NCBI RefSeq assembly: GCF_022524345.1
Contig: NZ_JAKWJU010000002.1
Location: 2,418,001-2,482,000 of the forward strand
From: Streptomyces marispadix
GTDB lineage: Bacteria > Actinomycetota > Actinomycetes > Streptomycetales > Streptomycetaceae
Length of the DNA stretch: 64,000 bases
Direction of reading: 5' to 3'
The translations under genes were made by a program, and so were the position numbers. Every line of letters begins with the position of its first letter. Position 1 is the first letter of the stretch. Positions 46,031-55,149 of this stretch are shown here, piece after piece. The notes below the pieces were generated by a model. It worked only from the letters and a program-made list of their open reading frames with translations, had not been told where the DNA came from and did no database searches.

Positions 46031-46044
46031 GGGCCGAAACGTCC
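46031..46044 (-). promoter_or_regulatory. DosR/OsdR-like box facing the Rv1733c-like gene
   Basis: On the plus strand GGGCC-GAAA-CGTCC, so the minus strand reads GGACG-TTTC-GGCCC. It lies 67-80 bases before the Rv1733c-like start. Confidence 0.5.
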
Positions 46045-46084
46045 ACCGATGCCGGTACGGACGGCCCCCTCCTTCGCCCCGCCG

Positions 46085-46098
46085 GGACCGTTCGGCCC
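46085..46098 (+). promoter_or_regulatory. DosR/OsdR-like box before the response regulator gene
   Basis: GGACC-GTTC-GGCCC, preceded by another G. It lies 78-91 bases before the regulator's ATG, a good place for autoregulation. Confidence 0.55.
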
Positions 46099-46175
46099 TA
46101 CGCGGGCCGCGAGCGGCGGAGCGACGATGCGAACAGCGGCGCTACGCCGGGGTTCCCGAGTGGAAGCAGTGCGAC

Positions 46176-46886
46176 ATGAGCGATCTGCCGGAGTTCTCCG
46201 AGCAGAACCCCATCAGGGTCCTGCTGCTCGACGACCACGAGGTTGTACGGCGCGGCGTGCACGATCTGCTGGAGGCGGAGACCGACATCGACGTCATCGG
46301 CGAGGCCGCCACCGCCGAGCAGGCGCTGGCCCGCGGGCCCGCGCTCCGTCCGCATGTGGCCGTACTGGACGTGCGGCTGCCCGACGGCGACGGCGTGACC
46401 GTCTGCCGCGAGCTGCGCTCCCGCATGCCCGAACTGGCATGCCTGATGCTGACGTCCTTCGACGACGACGACGCCCTGCTGGACGCGATCATGGCCGGTG
46501 CCTCCGGCTATGTGCTGAAGCAGATCAAGGGCTCCGACCTGGTCTCCGCCGTACGCACGGTCGCGGCGGGCCAGTCCATGCTCGACCCGGCGACCACGGC
46601 CCGGCTGATGGGCAGCCTGCGCGGCCCGGAGGCACGCGAGGAGGAGCAGGAGGAGGACGCGTTCGCGGGCCTGTCGCCGAGGGAGCGGGACATCCTCGAC
46701 CTGATCGGGGAGGGGATGACGAATCAGGAGATCGGCAAGCGGCTGTTCCTGTCGGAGAAGACGGTGAAGAACCACATCTCGCGGCTGCTCGCGAAGCTCG
46801 GCGTGGAACGCCGGGTCCAGGCCGCCGTGCTGGCCACACAGGCGCAGGCGCAGTCCCCGGAGAAGGACCGGCACCGCAGGCACTGA
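46176..46886 (+). CDS. osdR: DevR/OsdR-type response regulator (NarL/FixJ family)
   Basis: A 236-residue two-domain regulator. The receiver has IRVLLLDDHEVVRRGVHDLL, the phospho-acceptor in HVAVLDVRLPDGDGV, LTSFDDDDALLDAIMAGASG and YVLKQIKG. The output domain has GLSPRERDILDLIGEGMTNQ and EIGKRLFLSEKTVKNHISRL then LAKLGVERR, the LuxR-type HTH with the Lys-Asn DNA contacts of DevR. Streptomyces coelicolor has a characterised DevR-like regulator, OsdR, paired with the sensor kinase OsdK; gene context here fits that pair. It should activate the surrounding stress genes on hypoxia or redox signals. The symbol is given by resemblance. Confidence 0.85.
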   Translation: MSDLPEFSEQNPIRVLLLDDHEVVRRGVHDLLEAETDIDVIGEAATAEQALARGPALRPHVAVLDVRLPDGDGVTVCRELRSRMPELACLMLTSFDDDDALLDAIMAGASGYVLKQIKGSDLVSAVRTVAAGQSMLDPATTARLMGSLRGPEAREEEQEEDAFAGLSPRERDILDLIGEGMTNQEIGKRLFLSEKTVKNHISRLLAKLGVERRVQAAVLATQAQAQSPEKDRHRRH

Positions 46887-46904
46887 AGGACCAGACCCGC
46901 GGCA

Positions 46905-46964
46905 GCACTTCCTGCCGACTGAGAGCGCTGCCTGCCGACTGAGACCACTTCCTGCCGACTGAGA
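46905..46964 (+). repeat. Three 20-bp tandem repeats between the regulator and kinase genes
   Basis: Units at 46905, 46925 and 46945 share the 14-base core CCTGCCGACTGAGA and differ in the first six bases. The array lies in the convergent gap between the regulator and sensor kinase genes, so it may affect termination. No protein is encoded. Confidence 0.88.
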
Positions 46965-47081
46965 GTGCTGGGACTGCCCGCGTCAGCGCCTGCCGATCGG
47001 CGTGCAGACCTCGCGGGGTCCTTCGCCTCGTGTCCACGGCCACGGCAATCGCCATCGCCATCACCATCGCCGTACCGAGAC

Positions 47082-48938
47082 TCAGCCGCCGGGGGTCCCC
47101 TCCTCGCCGACCCCGGCTCCGGCCCCGTCCCCGCCCCCGGGCTCGTCCGCCGGGACCCGCCATACGAGCCTCGTGCCGCCGCCGGGGGGCGTATCGAGGC
47201 GCAGTCCGCCGCCGAGGCGTTCCGCCCGTTCCGCGAGATTGTGCAGTCCGCTGTGCCGGGCGCCCTCCGGTATGCCGGCGCCGTCGTCCACGACGCCGAG
47301 CGTGAACGTCCGCCCCGTCGGCCCGTGTCCACCCGTCGTCTCCCCCGTCGCCTCAGGCGCGGCTTCCGCCGCGACCTCCGCGGTCACGCGCACGCTGTCC
47401 GCACTGGCATGGCGTGCGACGTTCGACAGCGCCTCCCTCAGCACCGCCACGGCCTCGTCGGCGACCGCGCCGGGCACCTCCGTATCGAGCAGGCCCTCCA
47501 TGCGCAGTTCCGGCGTGAAGCCCAGCGCGGAGGCCACGTCCCGCACCGCGCCCGTGATCCGGCCGCGCAGCCCCTCATGTGAGGCGGCGTCGCCGTCGTG
47601 GGACCGCAGGCCGAAGATGGTCGACCGGATGATCTTGATGGTGGCGTCGAGATCGTCCACGGCGCGCAGCAGCCGCTCACGTGCCTTGGGGTGCTCCACG
47701 AAAGGCTCGGCGCTCTGGAGCGTCATCCCGGTGGCGAAGAGCCGCTGGATCGCCAGGTCGTGCAGGTCGCGGGCGATGCGGTCGCGGTCCTCCAGCAGCG
47801 TCATCTGCTCGGCGTCGCGGCGCCGTTCGGCGAGTTCCATGGCCACGGCGGCCTGTCCTGCGAAGGCGCTCAGCGGTGCGATCTGCGGTCCGTCGAAGGG
47901 GCGGCAGGGCTTGGCGCGGGCGAGCAGTAGTACGCCCCTGGCCGCGTTCTCGGCGATCATCGGCACGGCGACGGCAGGTCCCAGACCCTCCCAGCGTGGC
48001 GAGGCGCCCTCGAACCGCGCGTCGTTCTCGATGTCGGCGCTCACGGTGACCTCGCCCGCGGCCATCGCGGCGCCCGCGAAGGAGCCCTCGCGCGGCAGCC
48101 GCAGCGCCCTGTGGTGTTCGGCGTCGGTGCCCGCCGCCACCGCGACCCTCAGCGTCTCGCCGCCGTTCTCCGTGAGGGCGAGTACGCCGAGGTCCGCGGA
48201 GAGGATGGTCCGTGCGAGTTCGACGATCAGCCCGAGCACCCGCTGCTCCTCGATGCCGGAGAGCAGCGCCCGAGTGACCTCGGCGTTCGCCTCCATCCAG
48301 CGCTGGCGGTAGCGGGCCTCCTCGTAGAGGCGTGCGTTCTCGACGGCCACGCCCGCCGCGGCGGCGAGGGTCGAGAGGACGGTCTCGTCCTCACCGTCGA
48401 ACTCCCCGCCGCCTCGCTTCTCCGTCAGACAGAGGTGGCCGAACACCTCGTCCCGCACCCTGATCGGCACCCCGAGGAACGAACGTATCGGCGGGTGCCC
48501 TGTCGGCAGCCGCCGCGAGGTCCCACTGCCGTCGAGGTCGGACAGCCGCAGCGGCACCGGGTTGCGGGTCAGCTCGTCCAGCAGGACGTCGCCCGCCGGC
48601 AGTGGCGCCGTCAGCGGGCCCCCGTCCTCGTTCTTCTGCCGCCCGTCGGCGCCCACCGGGATGAAGCGCGAGACCCTGCCGTCCTCCCCGAGCACGCCGA
48701 GCGCCCCGTACTCGGCGTCGACCAGCACCACCGCCGCCTCGGCGATGCGCTGGAGCACCTGCGGGAGTTCAAGCTCACGGCCGACGGAGAGCACCGCGTC
48801 GAGCAGGCTCTGGATGCGGTCCCGCTTGCCGCGCACCGCGTCGATCCGTGTCTGAAGCTCTTCCAGCAGGTCGTCGAGGTGCATACGGGGCAGCCCGCCG
48901 GGCCCCTCGCCGTCCCTGTGATGCACAGTGCCGCTCAT
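47082..48938 (-). CDS. osdK: DevS/OsdK-type sensor histidine kinase with two GAF domains
   Basis: A 618-residue cytoplasmic kinase. GAF-A (about 60-205) contains AEYGALGVLGEDG and GHPPIRSFLGVPIRVRDEVFG. Its His148 sits where mycobacterial DevS has the haem-ligand His149 (YHPPMRTFLGVP as I recall it). GAF-B (about 225-375) follows, then the HisKA_3 site RIARDLHDLAIQRLF (His393) and an HATPase domain with VLREALSNVARHA, VVDDGAGIP and GLHNLAERAERLGG. An Ala/Glu/Thr-rich insert splits the HATPase domain and the C-terminus is Gly-rich. It is convergent with the response regulator and should phosphorylate it according to oxygen or redox state. Confidence 0.9.
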   Translation of the reverse strand: MSGTVHHRDGEGPGGLPRMHLDDLLEELQTRIDAVRGKRDRIQSLLDAVLSVGRELELPQVLQRIAEAAVVLVDAEYGALGVLGEDGRVSRFIPVGADGRQKNEDGGPLTAPLPAGDVLLDELTRNPVPLRLSDLDGSGTSRRLPTGHPPIRSFLGVPIRVRDEVFGHLCLTEKRGGGEFDGEDETVLSTLAAAAGVAVENARLYEEARYRQRWMEANAEVTRALLSGIEEQRVLGLIVELARTILSADLGVLALTENGGETLRVAVAAGTDAEHHRALRLPREGSFAGAAMAAGEVTVSADIENDARFEGASPRWEGLGPAVAVPMIAENAARGVLLLARAKPCRPFDGPQIAPLSAFAGQAAVAMELAERRRDAEQMTLLEDRDRIARDLHDLAIQRLFATGMTLQSAEPFVEHPKARERLLRAVDDLDATIKIIRSTIFGLRSHDGDAASHEGLRGRITGAVRDVASALGFTPELRMEGLLDTEVPGAVADEAVAVLREALSNVARHASADSVRVTAEVAAEAAPEATGETTGGHGPTGRTFTLGVVDDGAGIPEGARHSGLHNLAERAERLGGGLRLDTPPGGGTRLVWRVPADEPGGGDGAGAGVGEEGTPGG

Positions 48939-49001
48939 CGACCCTCCGCATGAATTGGGAGGATTTGTCCGTTGCCCTAGTCCAAACAGTAGCCGCTGGA
49001 C

Positions 49002-49015
49002 GGGCCGAACGGCAC
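49002..49015 (-). promoter_or_regulatory. DosR/OsdR-like box proximal to the kinase gene
   Basis: GGGCC-GAAC-GGCAC on the plus strand, one mismatch from the ideal right half, 64-77 bases before the kinase start. Confidence 0.5.
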
Positions 49016-49030
49016 GGCCAGTCTGCCCTC

Positions 49031-49063
49031 CCGGGCCCGTACGGACAGTCCGTACGGGCCCGG
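49031..49063 (-). terminator. Perfect 15-bp inverted repeat between epimerase and kinase genes
   Basis: CCGGGCCCGTACGGA and its exact complement are separated by CAG. It is the strongest hairpin in the region. Placed 80 bases past the epimerase stop and upstream of the kinase, it can end the epimerase transcript. It lies between two candidate regulator boxes. Confidence 0.7.
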
Positions 49064-49068
49064 CAGCC

Positions 49069-49082
49069 GGGACGATCGGCCC
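49069..49082 (-). promoter_or_regulatory. DosR/OsdR-like box distal to the kinase gene
   Basis: GGGAC-GATC-GGCCC, 131-144 bases before the kinase start. The GATC centre and half-sites are nearly symmetric. Confidence 0.5.
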
Positions 49083-49140
49083 CTGCCCGATCCGAAGACC
49101 GGCCCCGCCTCTCGCTTGCGGGAAGGCCCCCGCCTTCCGC

Positions 49141-50283
49141 TTACGGCCGCTCGCCCACGCCCGTACGCAGCTCCCGCAGCCGCCCCCCGCCCGGCAGGCT
49201 CCGCGTGAGCGTGGGGGTGTCCATTCCGGCCACGTTCCGCAGACCGGTCAGGAAGGCGCCCACCGCCTCGTCCGCGGTCCACCTCGGCGTCCAGCCCAGC
49301 TCACGCCCGGCACGGCCCGCGTCCATCAGCGGCAGCCGCAGCACAGCGTCGAAGAGCTGCGGCGAGGCGGGCAGCAGATGCGAGTGCCAGCTCGCCGCGA
49401 GCGCCGTACGCAGCGGCCGCAGCGGCATCCGTACGACACGGGCGTCCAGCAGCCCCGCCAGGACCTCGGCGTCCACGATGGGGTCGGCCGCGAGGTTGAA
49501 GGCGCCGCGTGCGGTGCCGGTGACGGCCAGGCGGTACGCCTCGGCGGCGTCGTCGGTGTGCAGAGTCTGCATCCGCAGCCCCGGCACGTCCGGCACGATC
49601 GGCACCAGCCCCGGCCTTACGAGGCGCTGCGGCAGGAAAGGTCCCGCGAACAGCCGCCTCTGCTCGCTCGCCGACTCCTGCTTGAAGAGGAAGCCGGGAC
49701 GCATGCGCACCACGCGCACCTCGGGGTGGCTCGGTTCGAAGCCGTCCAGCGCCCGCTCCAGATAGGACTTCTCCCGGCAGTAGGCCGCCTCGGGCCAGCC
49801 GTGCGTCGGCCAGCTCTCGTCGACCTGGCGGTCCTTGGGTCCGGGCGAGTAGGCACCCACCGAGGACGCGTGCACCAGCGCGGGCACCCCGGCGTCCGCG
49901 ACGGCGTCGAAGACCCGCAGCGAGCCGAGGACGTTGGTGCGCCAGGTCGTGGACGGCTGATGGGTGGGCTGGAAGATCCACGCGAGATGCACGACTGCGT
50001 CGGCACCGCGGAAGAGCCTGGTCAGTCCGTCCGTACGGCCGTCGCGCTGCACGTCCTCGCGGCCGATGTCCGCGGAGGCCCAGGTGGTCTTCGGGGGCGA
50101 CCAGCCCGGGATGCGGCGGGCCACGCCCAGCACCGAGCCGACCTGCGGATCGTCGGCGAGGGCACGCACCACGCTCGTACCGACGTTGCCCGTGGCGCCG
50201 ACCACGACGACGCGCAGGCCGGGGCCGCCCGTACCGGACTTGGAAGCGCCACGTTCGGGGGAAGCGTCAGGTTCAGGGGTCAT
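49141..50283 (-). CDS. NAD-dependent epimerase/dehydratase (extended SDR)
   Basis: A 380-residue short-chain dehydrogenase of the extended type. The cofactor loop is RVVVVGATGNVGTSVVRALA, followed by DAVVHLAWIFQPTH, LVHASSVGAYSPG and the YxxxK-like AAYCREKSYLERAL with the catalytic Tyr-x-x-x-Lys. A later QTLHTDDAAEAYRLAVTGTA is typical of sugar or lipid epimerases. It begins at ATG 50283 with a Pro/Glu/Ser-rich leader of about 20 residues. It lies upstream of the kinase gene in the same direction, inside the putative dormancy regulon. Substrate unknown. Confidence 0.87.
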   Translation of the reverse strand: MTPEPDASPERGASKSGTGGPGLRVVVVGATGNVGTSVVRALADDPQVGSVLGVARRIPGWSPPKTTWASADIGREDVQRDGRTDGLTRLFRGADAVVHLAWIFQPTHQPSTTWRTNVLGSLRVFDAVADAGVPALVHASSVGAYSPGPKDRQVDESWPTHGWPEAAYCREKSYLERALDGFEPSHPEVRVVRMRPGFLFKQESASEQRRLFAGPFLPQRLVRPGLVPIVPDVPGLRMQTLHTDDAAEAYRLAVTGTARGAFNLAADPIVDAEVLAGLLDARVVRMPLRPLRTALAASWHSHLLPASPQLFDAVLRLPLMDAGRAGRELGWTPRWTADEAVGAFLTGLRNVAGMDTPTLTRSLPGGGRLRELRTGVGERP

Positions 50284-50436
50284 GAAGGTTCCTCTCCTCG
50301 CCAGTCCTCACGGTTCCGGCCGGTACTCGTGCCGGTTCGGCCGGTGGTCGGCCCGCCCCTACGGTTCTCGCCGGTTCTCGTAGGCCCCCGCGTGTCCGCC
50401 CCGCGCGCCCGTCCCTTCACGCCCGTCCGCCGTCCG

Positions 50437-50880
50437 TCATGTGGCGGCGCGCCCCGAGGGCAGCACGGCTCGGATGTCCGGCGGGAGGACGTCCTCCAGC
50501 TTCCGCATCAGCTCGGGCGCCACCGCCGCGTCCAGCACCTCCAGTACGGCGCCCGCACGGCGCAGGGCCTCCTCCTCGGACGTCTCGCCGCGCCAGGCCA
50601 CGCGCCCCGCGAAGACGGGCAGGTCGAAGCGTTCCCCGCTGGTCCTGCCCTCGGCACGCTCGTGCGGCGACATCTCGTGTACGGCGACGACGCGGCGCAG
50701 CGACTCGGCCGCCTCGTGCGGGAGTTGCGCGGCCAGATGGTCGGCCACTCCGTCGGGTACGCGCTCCGCGACGGTCTCAAGGGTGGCACGCACGGCCTGC
50801 TCCGCCGCCTGCCTGCTGCCGAGGTCGGCACGCGCCTGCACCTGCCCGGTGAACTCCTCGTAGCGCATCGCTCCTGCCAT
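50437..50880 (-). CDS. DUF2267-family protein
   Basis: A 147-residue helical protein of the DUF2267 type: MRYEEFTGQVQARADLGSRQ, AEQAVRATLETVAERVPDGV, DHLAAQLPHEAA and FDLPVFAGRVAWRGETSEEE, with a repeat-like two-half arrangement ending LEDVLPPDIRAVLPSG. ATG 50880 or ATG 50868 (MRYEEF) may be the start. The function of DUF2267 is not known. In Streptomyces it often sits near universal stress proteins, as here. A weak regulator-box-like GGACGATCGG lies 45 bases upstream. Confidence 0.8.
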   Translation of the reverse strand: MAGAMRYEEFTGQVQARADLGSRQAAEQAVRATLETVAERVPDGVADHLAAQLPHEAAESLRRVVAVHEMSPHERAEGRTSGERFDLPVFAGRVAWRGETSEEEALRRAGAVLEVLDAAVAPELMRKLEDVLPPDIRAVLPSGRAAT

Positions 50881-51164
50881 CCCCTCCGGCTGTGTGGTTC
50901 GGTGCGCGGGTGCAGGCGCCGACGGACGATCGGGCGGCCGGTACGACCCGCTCTCGCAGGTCGCCGAGTCGGCGGCCTTCCTGTGAAGGCCCCGGACGAC
51001 GGTTCATACGACGGTTTCGTACGACGCGTCCGTACGACGGCTCGCATGCGCCCGCCGATGTCCGTCCGCCAAGTCCGCTCCCGCGCTGCTACCGGCCGGG
51101 TGACCGCTTGCGCGCGATCCGACACACTTGCCGCTCACACGGGCGACCGGCCGGGTGTACGCGG

Positions 51165-52418
51165 TCAGCGGGCTCCTTCGCCGGGGCGCCCGGCGGCTTG
51201 GTGTCCGGCCCGGTCGACGGCTTGTTCAAGCACGTCACCCGCGTGCTCGACCTCGTCCAGCAGCCGTACAGCCTCCGCCAGGAGAATCCCGTAGGGCTCG
51301 GACGGGTCGCTCACGGGCAGCGGCGAGCCGCTCTCCGCCGCCTCGGCCAGCCTGCCGCGCGCCTCCTCCAACTCCTCGACGGCGGCGCCCAGTTCGCGGC
51401 ACTGCTCGCCCAGCCGGTCCTCGTCGAGGCGGCCGAAGACCTCGGCGACGGCGGCGAAGCACGACAGGAAGTCGCCGTAGCGGACCAGAAACCACCGGTA
51501 CCCCCGGCCGTCACGGTCTTCCCCGTCGTGCCACTGGTCGAAGCTGCGCGTCATCGACGTCATCTGATAGGTGATCCGCTCCAGGGCGTCGGTGACCTCC
51601 TGATAGCCGGTGAAGCTGGGGCGGCCACGCCAGCGGCCCAGCACCCGCCACGGGTGGTAGTGCACGCTCTCCCGTGCGGTCTGCACGGACGTCTGCGCCT
51701 GCGCGGTCATGGGCCCGAGCTGCGCCGCGCGATAGCGCCAGCGCTCCGTGCTCTCCTTGTCCAGCTCCCCCCTGCGCAGCGCGGCGCAGACGTCCTCGGC
51801 CAGATCGCCCAGTGACTGGCCGAGTACGTGGATGCCGTCCTCGGCGCTGCGGTAGCGCATCGGCGGCAGCACCAGCACGTTCACCACGACGCCGACCCCG
51901 CAGCCGATGAGCACGAGCAACACGATCTGCCCCAGCTCTCTCAGCCCCTGGCTCTGCCCGGCAGCGGCGGCGTAGGTGGAGAAGGCGAAGAACGCGGCCG
52001 TGGTGACCTGCGACCCCTGCGGCCCCAGCCGCCGCCATCTGCCGATGAACGCCGCGATCAGCGCCACCAGTACGAAGCTCAGCAGATTCGGGCCGAGGAA
52101 CGCGCCGAACGCGCCCTGTAGCGAGACGCCCACCGACACCGCGCCCACGTGACGCAGCGCCTGCAACAGCGACTGATACGCGGTGATCTGCACGATCAGC
52201 ACTGCCGAGAACGGTGCGAACGCCGGGCTCTGCGCGCCGATCAGATCGTGCGCGATGTACCACGAGACGCTCGCCACCAGGGCGCTCTTGCCGATGAGCG
52301 TGAGCGTCTGCCGCTCGCTGCTGTTCGGGTTCGCGGCCCTGCGCAGCCACTGGGACACGCGGGCCGCACGGGCCTGAGGCGCCGCCGACCGCATCAACGG
52401 CGCCTGAGCCTTCGCCAT
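51165..52418 (-). CDS. Aromatic acid exporter/FUSC-type membrane protein
   Basis: A 417-residue protein. The N-terminal half holds about six membrane helices: [91 protein letters not shown] and [20 protein letters not shown] then [11 protein letters not shown]. The C-terminal half is cytoplasmic and helical with coiled-coil character. This is the aromatic acid exporter (ArAE/FUSC-like) layout. ATG 52418 has GGGGGAG upstream. It may export aromatic acids or respond to membrane stress; the substrate is not visible. Confidence 0.83.
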   Translation of the reverse strand: MAKAQAPLMRSAAPQARAARVSQWLRRAANPNSSERQTLTLIGKSALVASVSWYIAHDLIGAQSPAFAPFSAVLIVQITAYQSLLQALRHVGAVSVGVSLQGAFGAFLGPNLLSFVLVALIAAFIGRWRRLGPQGSQVTTAAFFAFSTYAAAAGQSQGLRELGQIVLLVLIGCGVGVVVNVLVLPPMRYRSAEDGIHVLGQSLGDLAEDVCAALRRGELDKESTERWRYRAAQLGPMTAQAQTSVQTARESVHYHPWRVLGRWRGRPSFTGYQEVTDALERITYQMTSMTRSFDQWHDGEDRDGRGYRWFLVRYGDFLSCFAAVAEVFGRLDEDRLGEQCRELGAAVEELEEARGRLAEAAESGSPLPVSDPSEPYGILLAEAVRLLDEVEHAGDVLEQAVDRAGHQAAGRPGEGAR

Positions 52419-52564
52419 GTGTACGACTCCCCCTCCGACATCCGGCACGACGGGTGCTGGGCGGCACCGCGTACCCCGGGCGACCGTTTCGGACCTCTTT
52501 GTGACCGACCTCGCACAGCTTCGTCACGAACAGCCCACGTACGAGTGAAATGCCTGTTTCTCGC

Positions 52565-52578
52565 GGGCCGGACGGTAC
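52565..52578 (+). promoter_or_regulatory. Weak DosR/OsdR-like box before ctaD
   Basis: GGGCC-GGAC-GGTAC, with two mismatches in the right half, about 185 bases before ctaD. The remainder of the 52419-52763 gap is a low-complexity GACCGCGACCGC-type stretch with no gene. Confidence 0.3.
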
Positions 52579-52763
52579 GAACGTGCTGCGGTCGGCGGCG
52601 CCCCGAGAGCCGCCACCCGAGGGGCGCACCGAACCGGGACCGAAGAAGCACGAAGAGGCACGACCGGAACCGTGCCGGACGAACCGCGACCGCGACCGCG
52701 ATTGCAACCGCTGCCGCCGCCGAAGGACCGCCACCGAAGGACCGTGACCGAAAGGGCCGCACC

Positions 52764-54416
52764 ATGCCTGTAGTGACCGAACCGCCCCCACGGGAAGCCC
52801 CTACCCGCCGCCGCCGGCGGCCTGGCGCTGTGATGGTCACCTGGCTCTCTACGACGGACCACAAGAAGATCGGCTCTCTCTATATGGCGAGCGGCTTCGT
52901 CTTCTTCCTCATCGGCGGCGTGCTGGCGCTGGTGATGAGGGCCGAACTGGCGCGTCCCGGACTCCAGTTGATCTCATCCGAGCAGTACAACCAGGCGTTC
53001 ACGATGCACGGCACGATCATGATGCTGTTCTTCGCCACCCCGCTCTTCGCCGGGTTCGCCAACGCGATCATGCCGCTCCAGATCGGCTCGCCCGACGTGG
53101 CCTTCCCCCGCCTGAACATGCTGTCGTACTGGCTGTATCTCTTCGGCGGCGGCATCACGCTCATCGGCTTCCTGACCCCTGGCGGCACCGCCGACTTCGG
53201 CTGGTTCGCCTACACGCCGCTCTCCGACCAGCAGCACTCGCCCAACCTGGGCGGCGACCTGTGGGTCATGGGCCTGGCCCTCTCCGGCTTCGGCACGATC
53301 CTCGGCGCGGTCAACTTCGTCACCACGATCGTCTGCATGCGCGGCCCAGGAATGACGATGTTCCGCTTGCCGATCTTCACCTGGAACATCCTGTTGACGA
53401 GCGTGCTGGTGCTCCTCGCCTTCCCCGTGCTCGCCGCCGCGCTCTTCGCGCTGGAGGCCGACCGCAAGTTCGGGGCGCACATCTACGACGCGGGCAACGG
53501 CGGAACGCTGCTGTGGCAGCACCTCTTCTGGTTCTTCGGCCACCCCGAGGTCTACATCATCGCGCTGCCGTTCTTCGGGATCGTGACGGAGATCCTCCCC
53601 GTCTTCAGCCGCAAGCCGATCTTCGGCTACGTCGGCCTCGTCGGCGCGACCGTCGCCATCACCGGCCTGTCCGTGACCGTATGGGCACACCACATGTTCG
53701 CCACCGGCGCCGTGCTGCTGCCGTTCTTCTCGTTCATGTCGTTCCTGATCGCGGTGCCGACGGGCGTGAAGTTCTTCAACTGGATCGGCACCATGTGGCG
53801 GGGGTCGCTGTCGTTCGAGACGCCGATGCTGTGGAGCGTGGGCTTCCTGGTGACGTTCCTCTTCGGCGGTCTGACGGGCGTGCTGCTCGCGTCGCCGCCC
53901 ATGGACTTCCACGTCACCGACAGCTACTTCGTCGTGGCCCACTTCCACTACGTGGTCTTCGGCACCGTCGTCTTCGCGATGTTCGCAGGCTTCTACTTCT
54001 GGTGGCCGAAGTTCACCGGGCGGATGCTCGACGAGGCCCTCGGCAAGATCCACTTCTGGACGCTCTTCATCGGCTTCCACACCACGTTCCTCGTCCACCA
54101 CTGGCTCGGCGCCGAGGGCATGCCGCGCCGCTACGCCGACTACCTCGCCTCCGACGGCTTCACCGGGCTGAACATGGTCTCCACCGTCGGCGCCTTCCTG
54201 CTCGGCCTGTCGACGCTGCCGTTCATCTACAACGTATGGAAGACCGCCGTGTCCGGGCAGAAGGTCGAGACGGAAGACCCGTGGGGCTACGGCCGCTCCC
54301 TGGAGTGGGCCACGTCCTGCCCGCCGCCCCGGCACAACTTCGGGACGCTGCCGCGCATCCGCTCCGAGTCCCCGGCCTTCGACCTCCACCACCCGGAACA
54401 CTCCGAGGGCATCTGA
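52764..54416 (+). CDS. ctaD: Cytochrome c oxidase subunit I (orphan paralogue)
   Basis: A 550-residue haem-copper oxidase subunit I with twelve membrane helices. It has [35 protein letters not shown] (haem a ligand His), [20 protein letters not shown] (CuB His and the cross-linked HPEVY), [19 protein letters not shown] (CuB His pair) and [20 protein letters not shown] (haem ligands). The K-channel Lys region [20 protein letters not shown] is present. ATG 52764 is used. Subunits II, III and the cytochrome bc1 genes are absent nearby, so this is a second copy that must pair with subunits from elsewhere. Its place in the stress cluster suggests use in low oxygen. Confidence 0.95.
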   Translation: MPVVTEPPPREAPTRRRRRPGAVMVTWLSTTDHKKIGSLYMASGFVFFLIGGVLALVMRAELARPGLQLISSEQYNQAFTMHGTIMMLFFATPLFAGFANAIMPLQIGSPDVAFPRLNMLSYWLYLFGGGITLIGFLTPGGTADFGWFAYTPLSDQQHSPNLGGDLWVMGLALSGFGTILGAVNFVTTIVCMRGPGMTMFRLPIFTWNILLTSVLVLLAFPVLAAALFALEADRKFGAHIYDAGNGGTLLWQHLFWFFGHPEVYIIALPFFGIVTEILPVFSRKPIFGYVGLVGATVAITGLSVTVWAHHMFATGAVLLPFFSFMSFLIAVPTGVKFFNWIGTMWRGSLSFETPMLWSVGFLVTFLFGGLTGVLLASPPMDFHVTDSYFVVAHFHYVVFGTVVFAMFAGFYFWWPKFTGRMLDEALGKIHFWTLFIGFHTTFLVHHWLGAEGMPRRYADYLASDGFTGLNMVSTVGAFLLGLSTLPFIYNVWKTAVSGQKVETEDPWGYGRSLEWATSCPPPRHNFGTLPRIRSESPAFDLHHPEHSEGI

Positions 54417-54572
54417 GGCAAGGGGGAACGGGCCGTGGACGTGGCCGGGCACGCCGGGATGCGCCCGGTGGCGACGGCCCGGCCGTGAACGCGTCCTCGG
54501 GCGGCGAGGCCCGGCCGTGAACGCGAGCCGACCGAGTTGCGGCGCCCGTAGCAGCGCCACATCGTGAACTCC

Positions 54573-55037
54573 ATGACGACCCCCGCACGTCCGCGTCTGA
54601 TCAACGCGCTGCCTCCCGAGGGGCGCGAGCGGTTCATGCGGCTGGCCAGTCAGGTGGGGTTCCCCGGCGGCACCCGAATCTTCGAGGAGGGCCGGCGGGC
54701 GGACAGGTTCTGGATCGTCCGCAGCGGCTCCGTCACCCTCGACCTGCACGTACCGGGGCGGCAGGCGGCGACCGTCGAGACCCTGGGAACGGACGATCTG
54801 CTCGGCTGGTCCTGGATGTTCCCGCCATACGTCTGGCAACTGGGCGCCTCGGCCGCCTCGCAGGTCAGCGCCCTGGAGTTCGACGCGGACGAAGTACGGG
54901 AGCTGTGCGAGGAGGACCCCGAACTCGGCCGCGTCGTCTACCACCAGGTCGCCTGGATCATCGCCCGGCGGCTGCACGCGGCCCGTACGAGACTGCTAGA
55001 CCTGTACGGACCGCAGGGCAGCGCGCCAGGGGTCTGA
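54573..55037 (+). CDS. Cyclic-nucleotide-binding-domain protein without DNA-binding domain
   Basis: A 154-residue protein consisting of one cNMP-binding beta-barrel: LINALPPEGRERFMRLASQV, GGTRIFEEGRRADRFWIVRS then GSVTLDLHVPG, LGTDDLLGWSWMFPPYVWQL and ASQVSALEFDADEV, finishing with the helix VVYHQVAWIIARRLHAARTR. A Crp/Fnr HTH is absent, so it cannot act as a classical regulator alone. It follows ctaD by 156 bases. ATG 54573 or GTG 54564 can be the start. It may sense a nucleotide or haem-linked ligand and act on a partner; the cAMP-contact residues (GELA/RxS) are not clear. Confidence 0.83.
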   Translation: MTTPARPRLINALPPEGRERFMRLASQVGFPGGTRIFEEGRRADRFWIVRSGSVTLDLHVPGRQAATVETLGTDDLLGWSWMFPPYVWQLGASAASQVSALEFDADEVRELCEEDPELGRVVYHQVAWIIARRLHAARTRLLDLYGPQGSAPGV

Positions 55038-55149
55038 CGCGGCGCGGTCCGGGGCCGTCCTACGCCGTCTGACTGAGCGCGGCACCCGGCGGCCACCGGC
55101 CCCGGAAACCCGGGCCCCTAAACCCGGAGGGCCGGAGGCCGGACCCGGA

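Noticed and set aside
46905..46964. CRISPR array
   Set aside because: The 20-bp units are directly adjacent with no spacers, and no cas genes exist in the window.
50284..50436. Regulator box before the epimerase gene
   Set aside because: CGGTTCGGCCGG-type sequence is present, but no 5-4-5 GGGnC/GnCCC match was found. The epimerase may be expressed from elsewhere.
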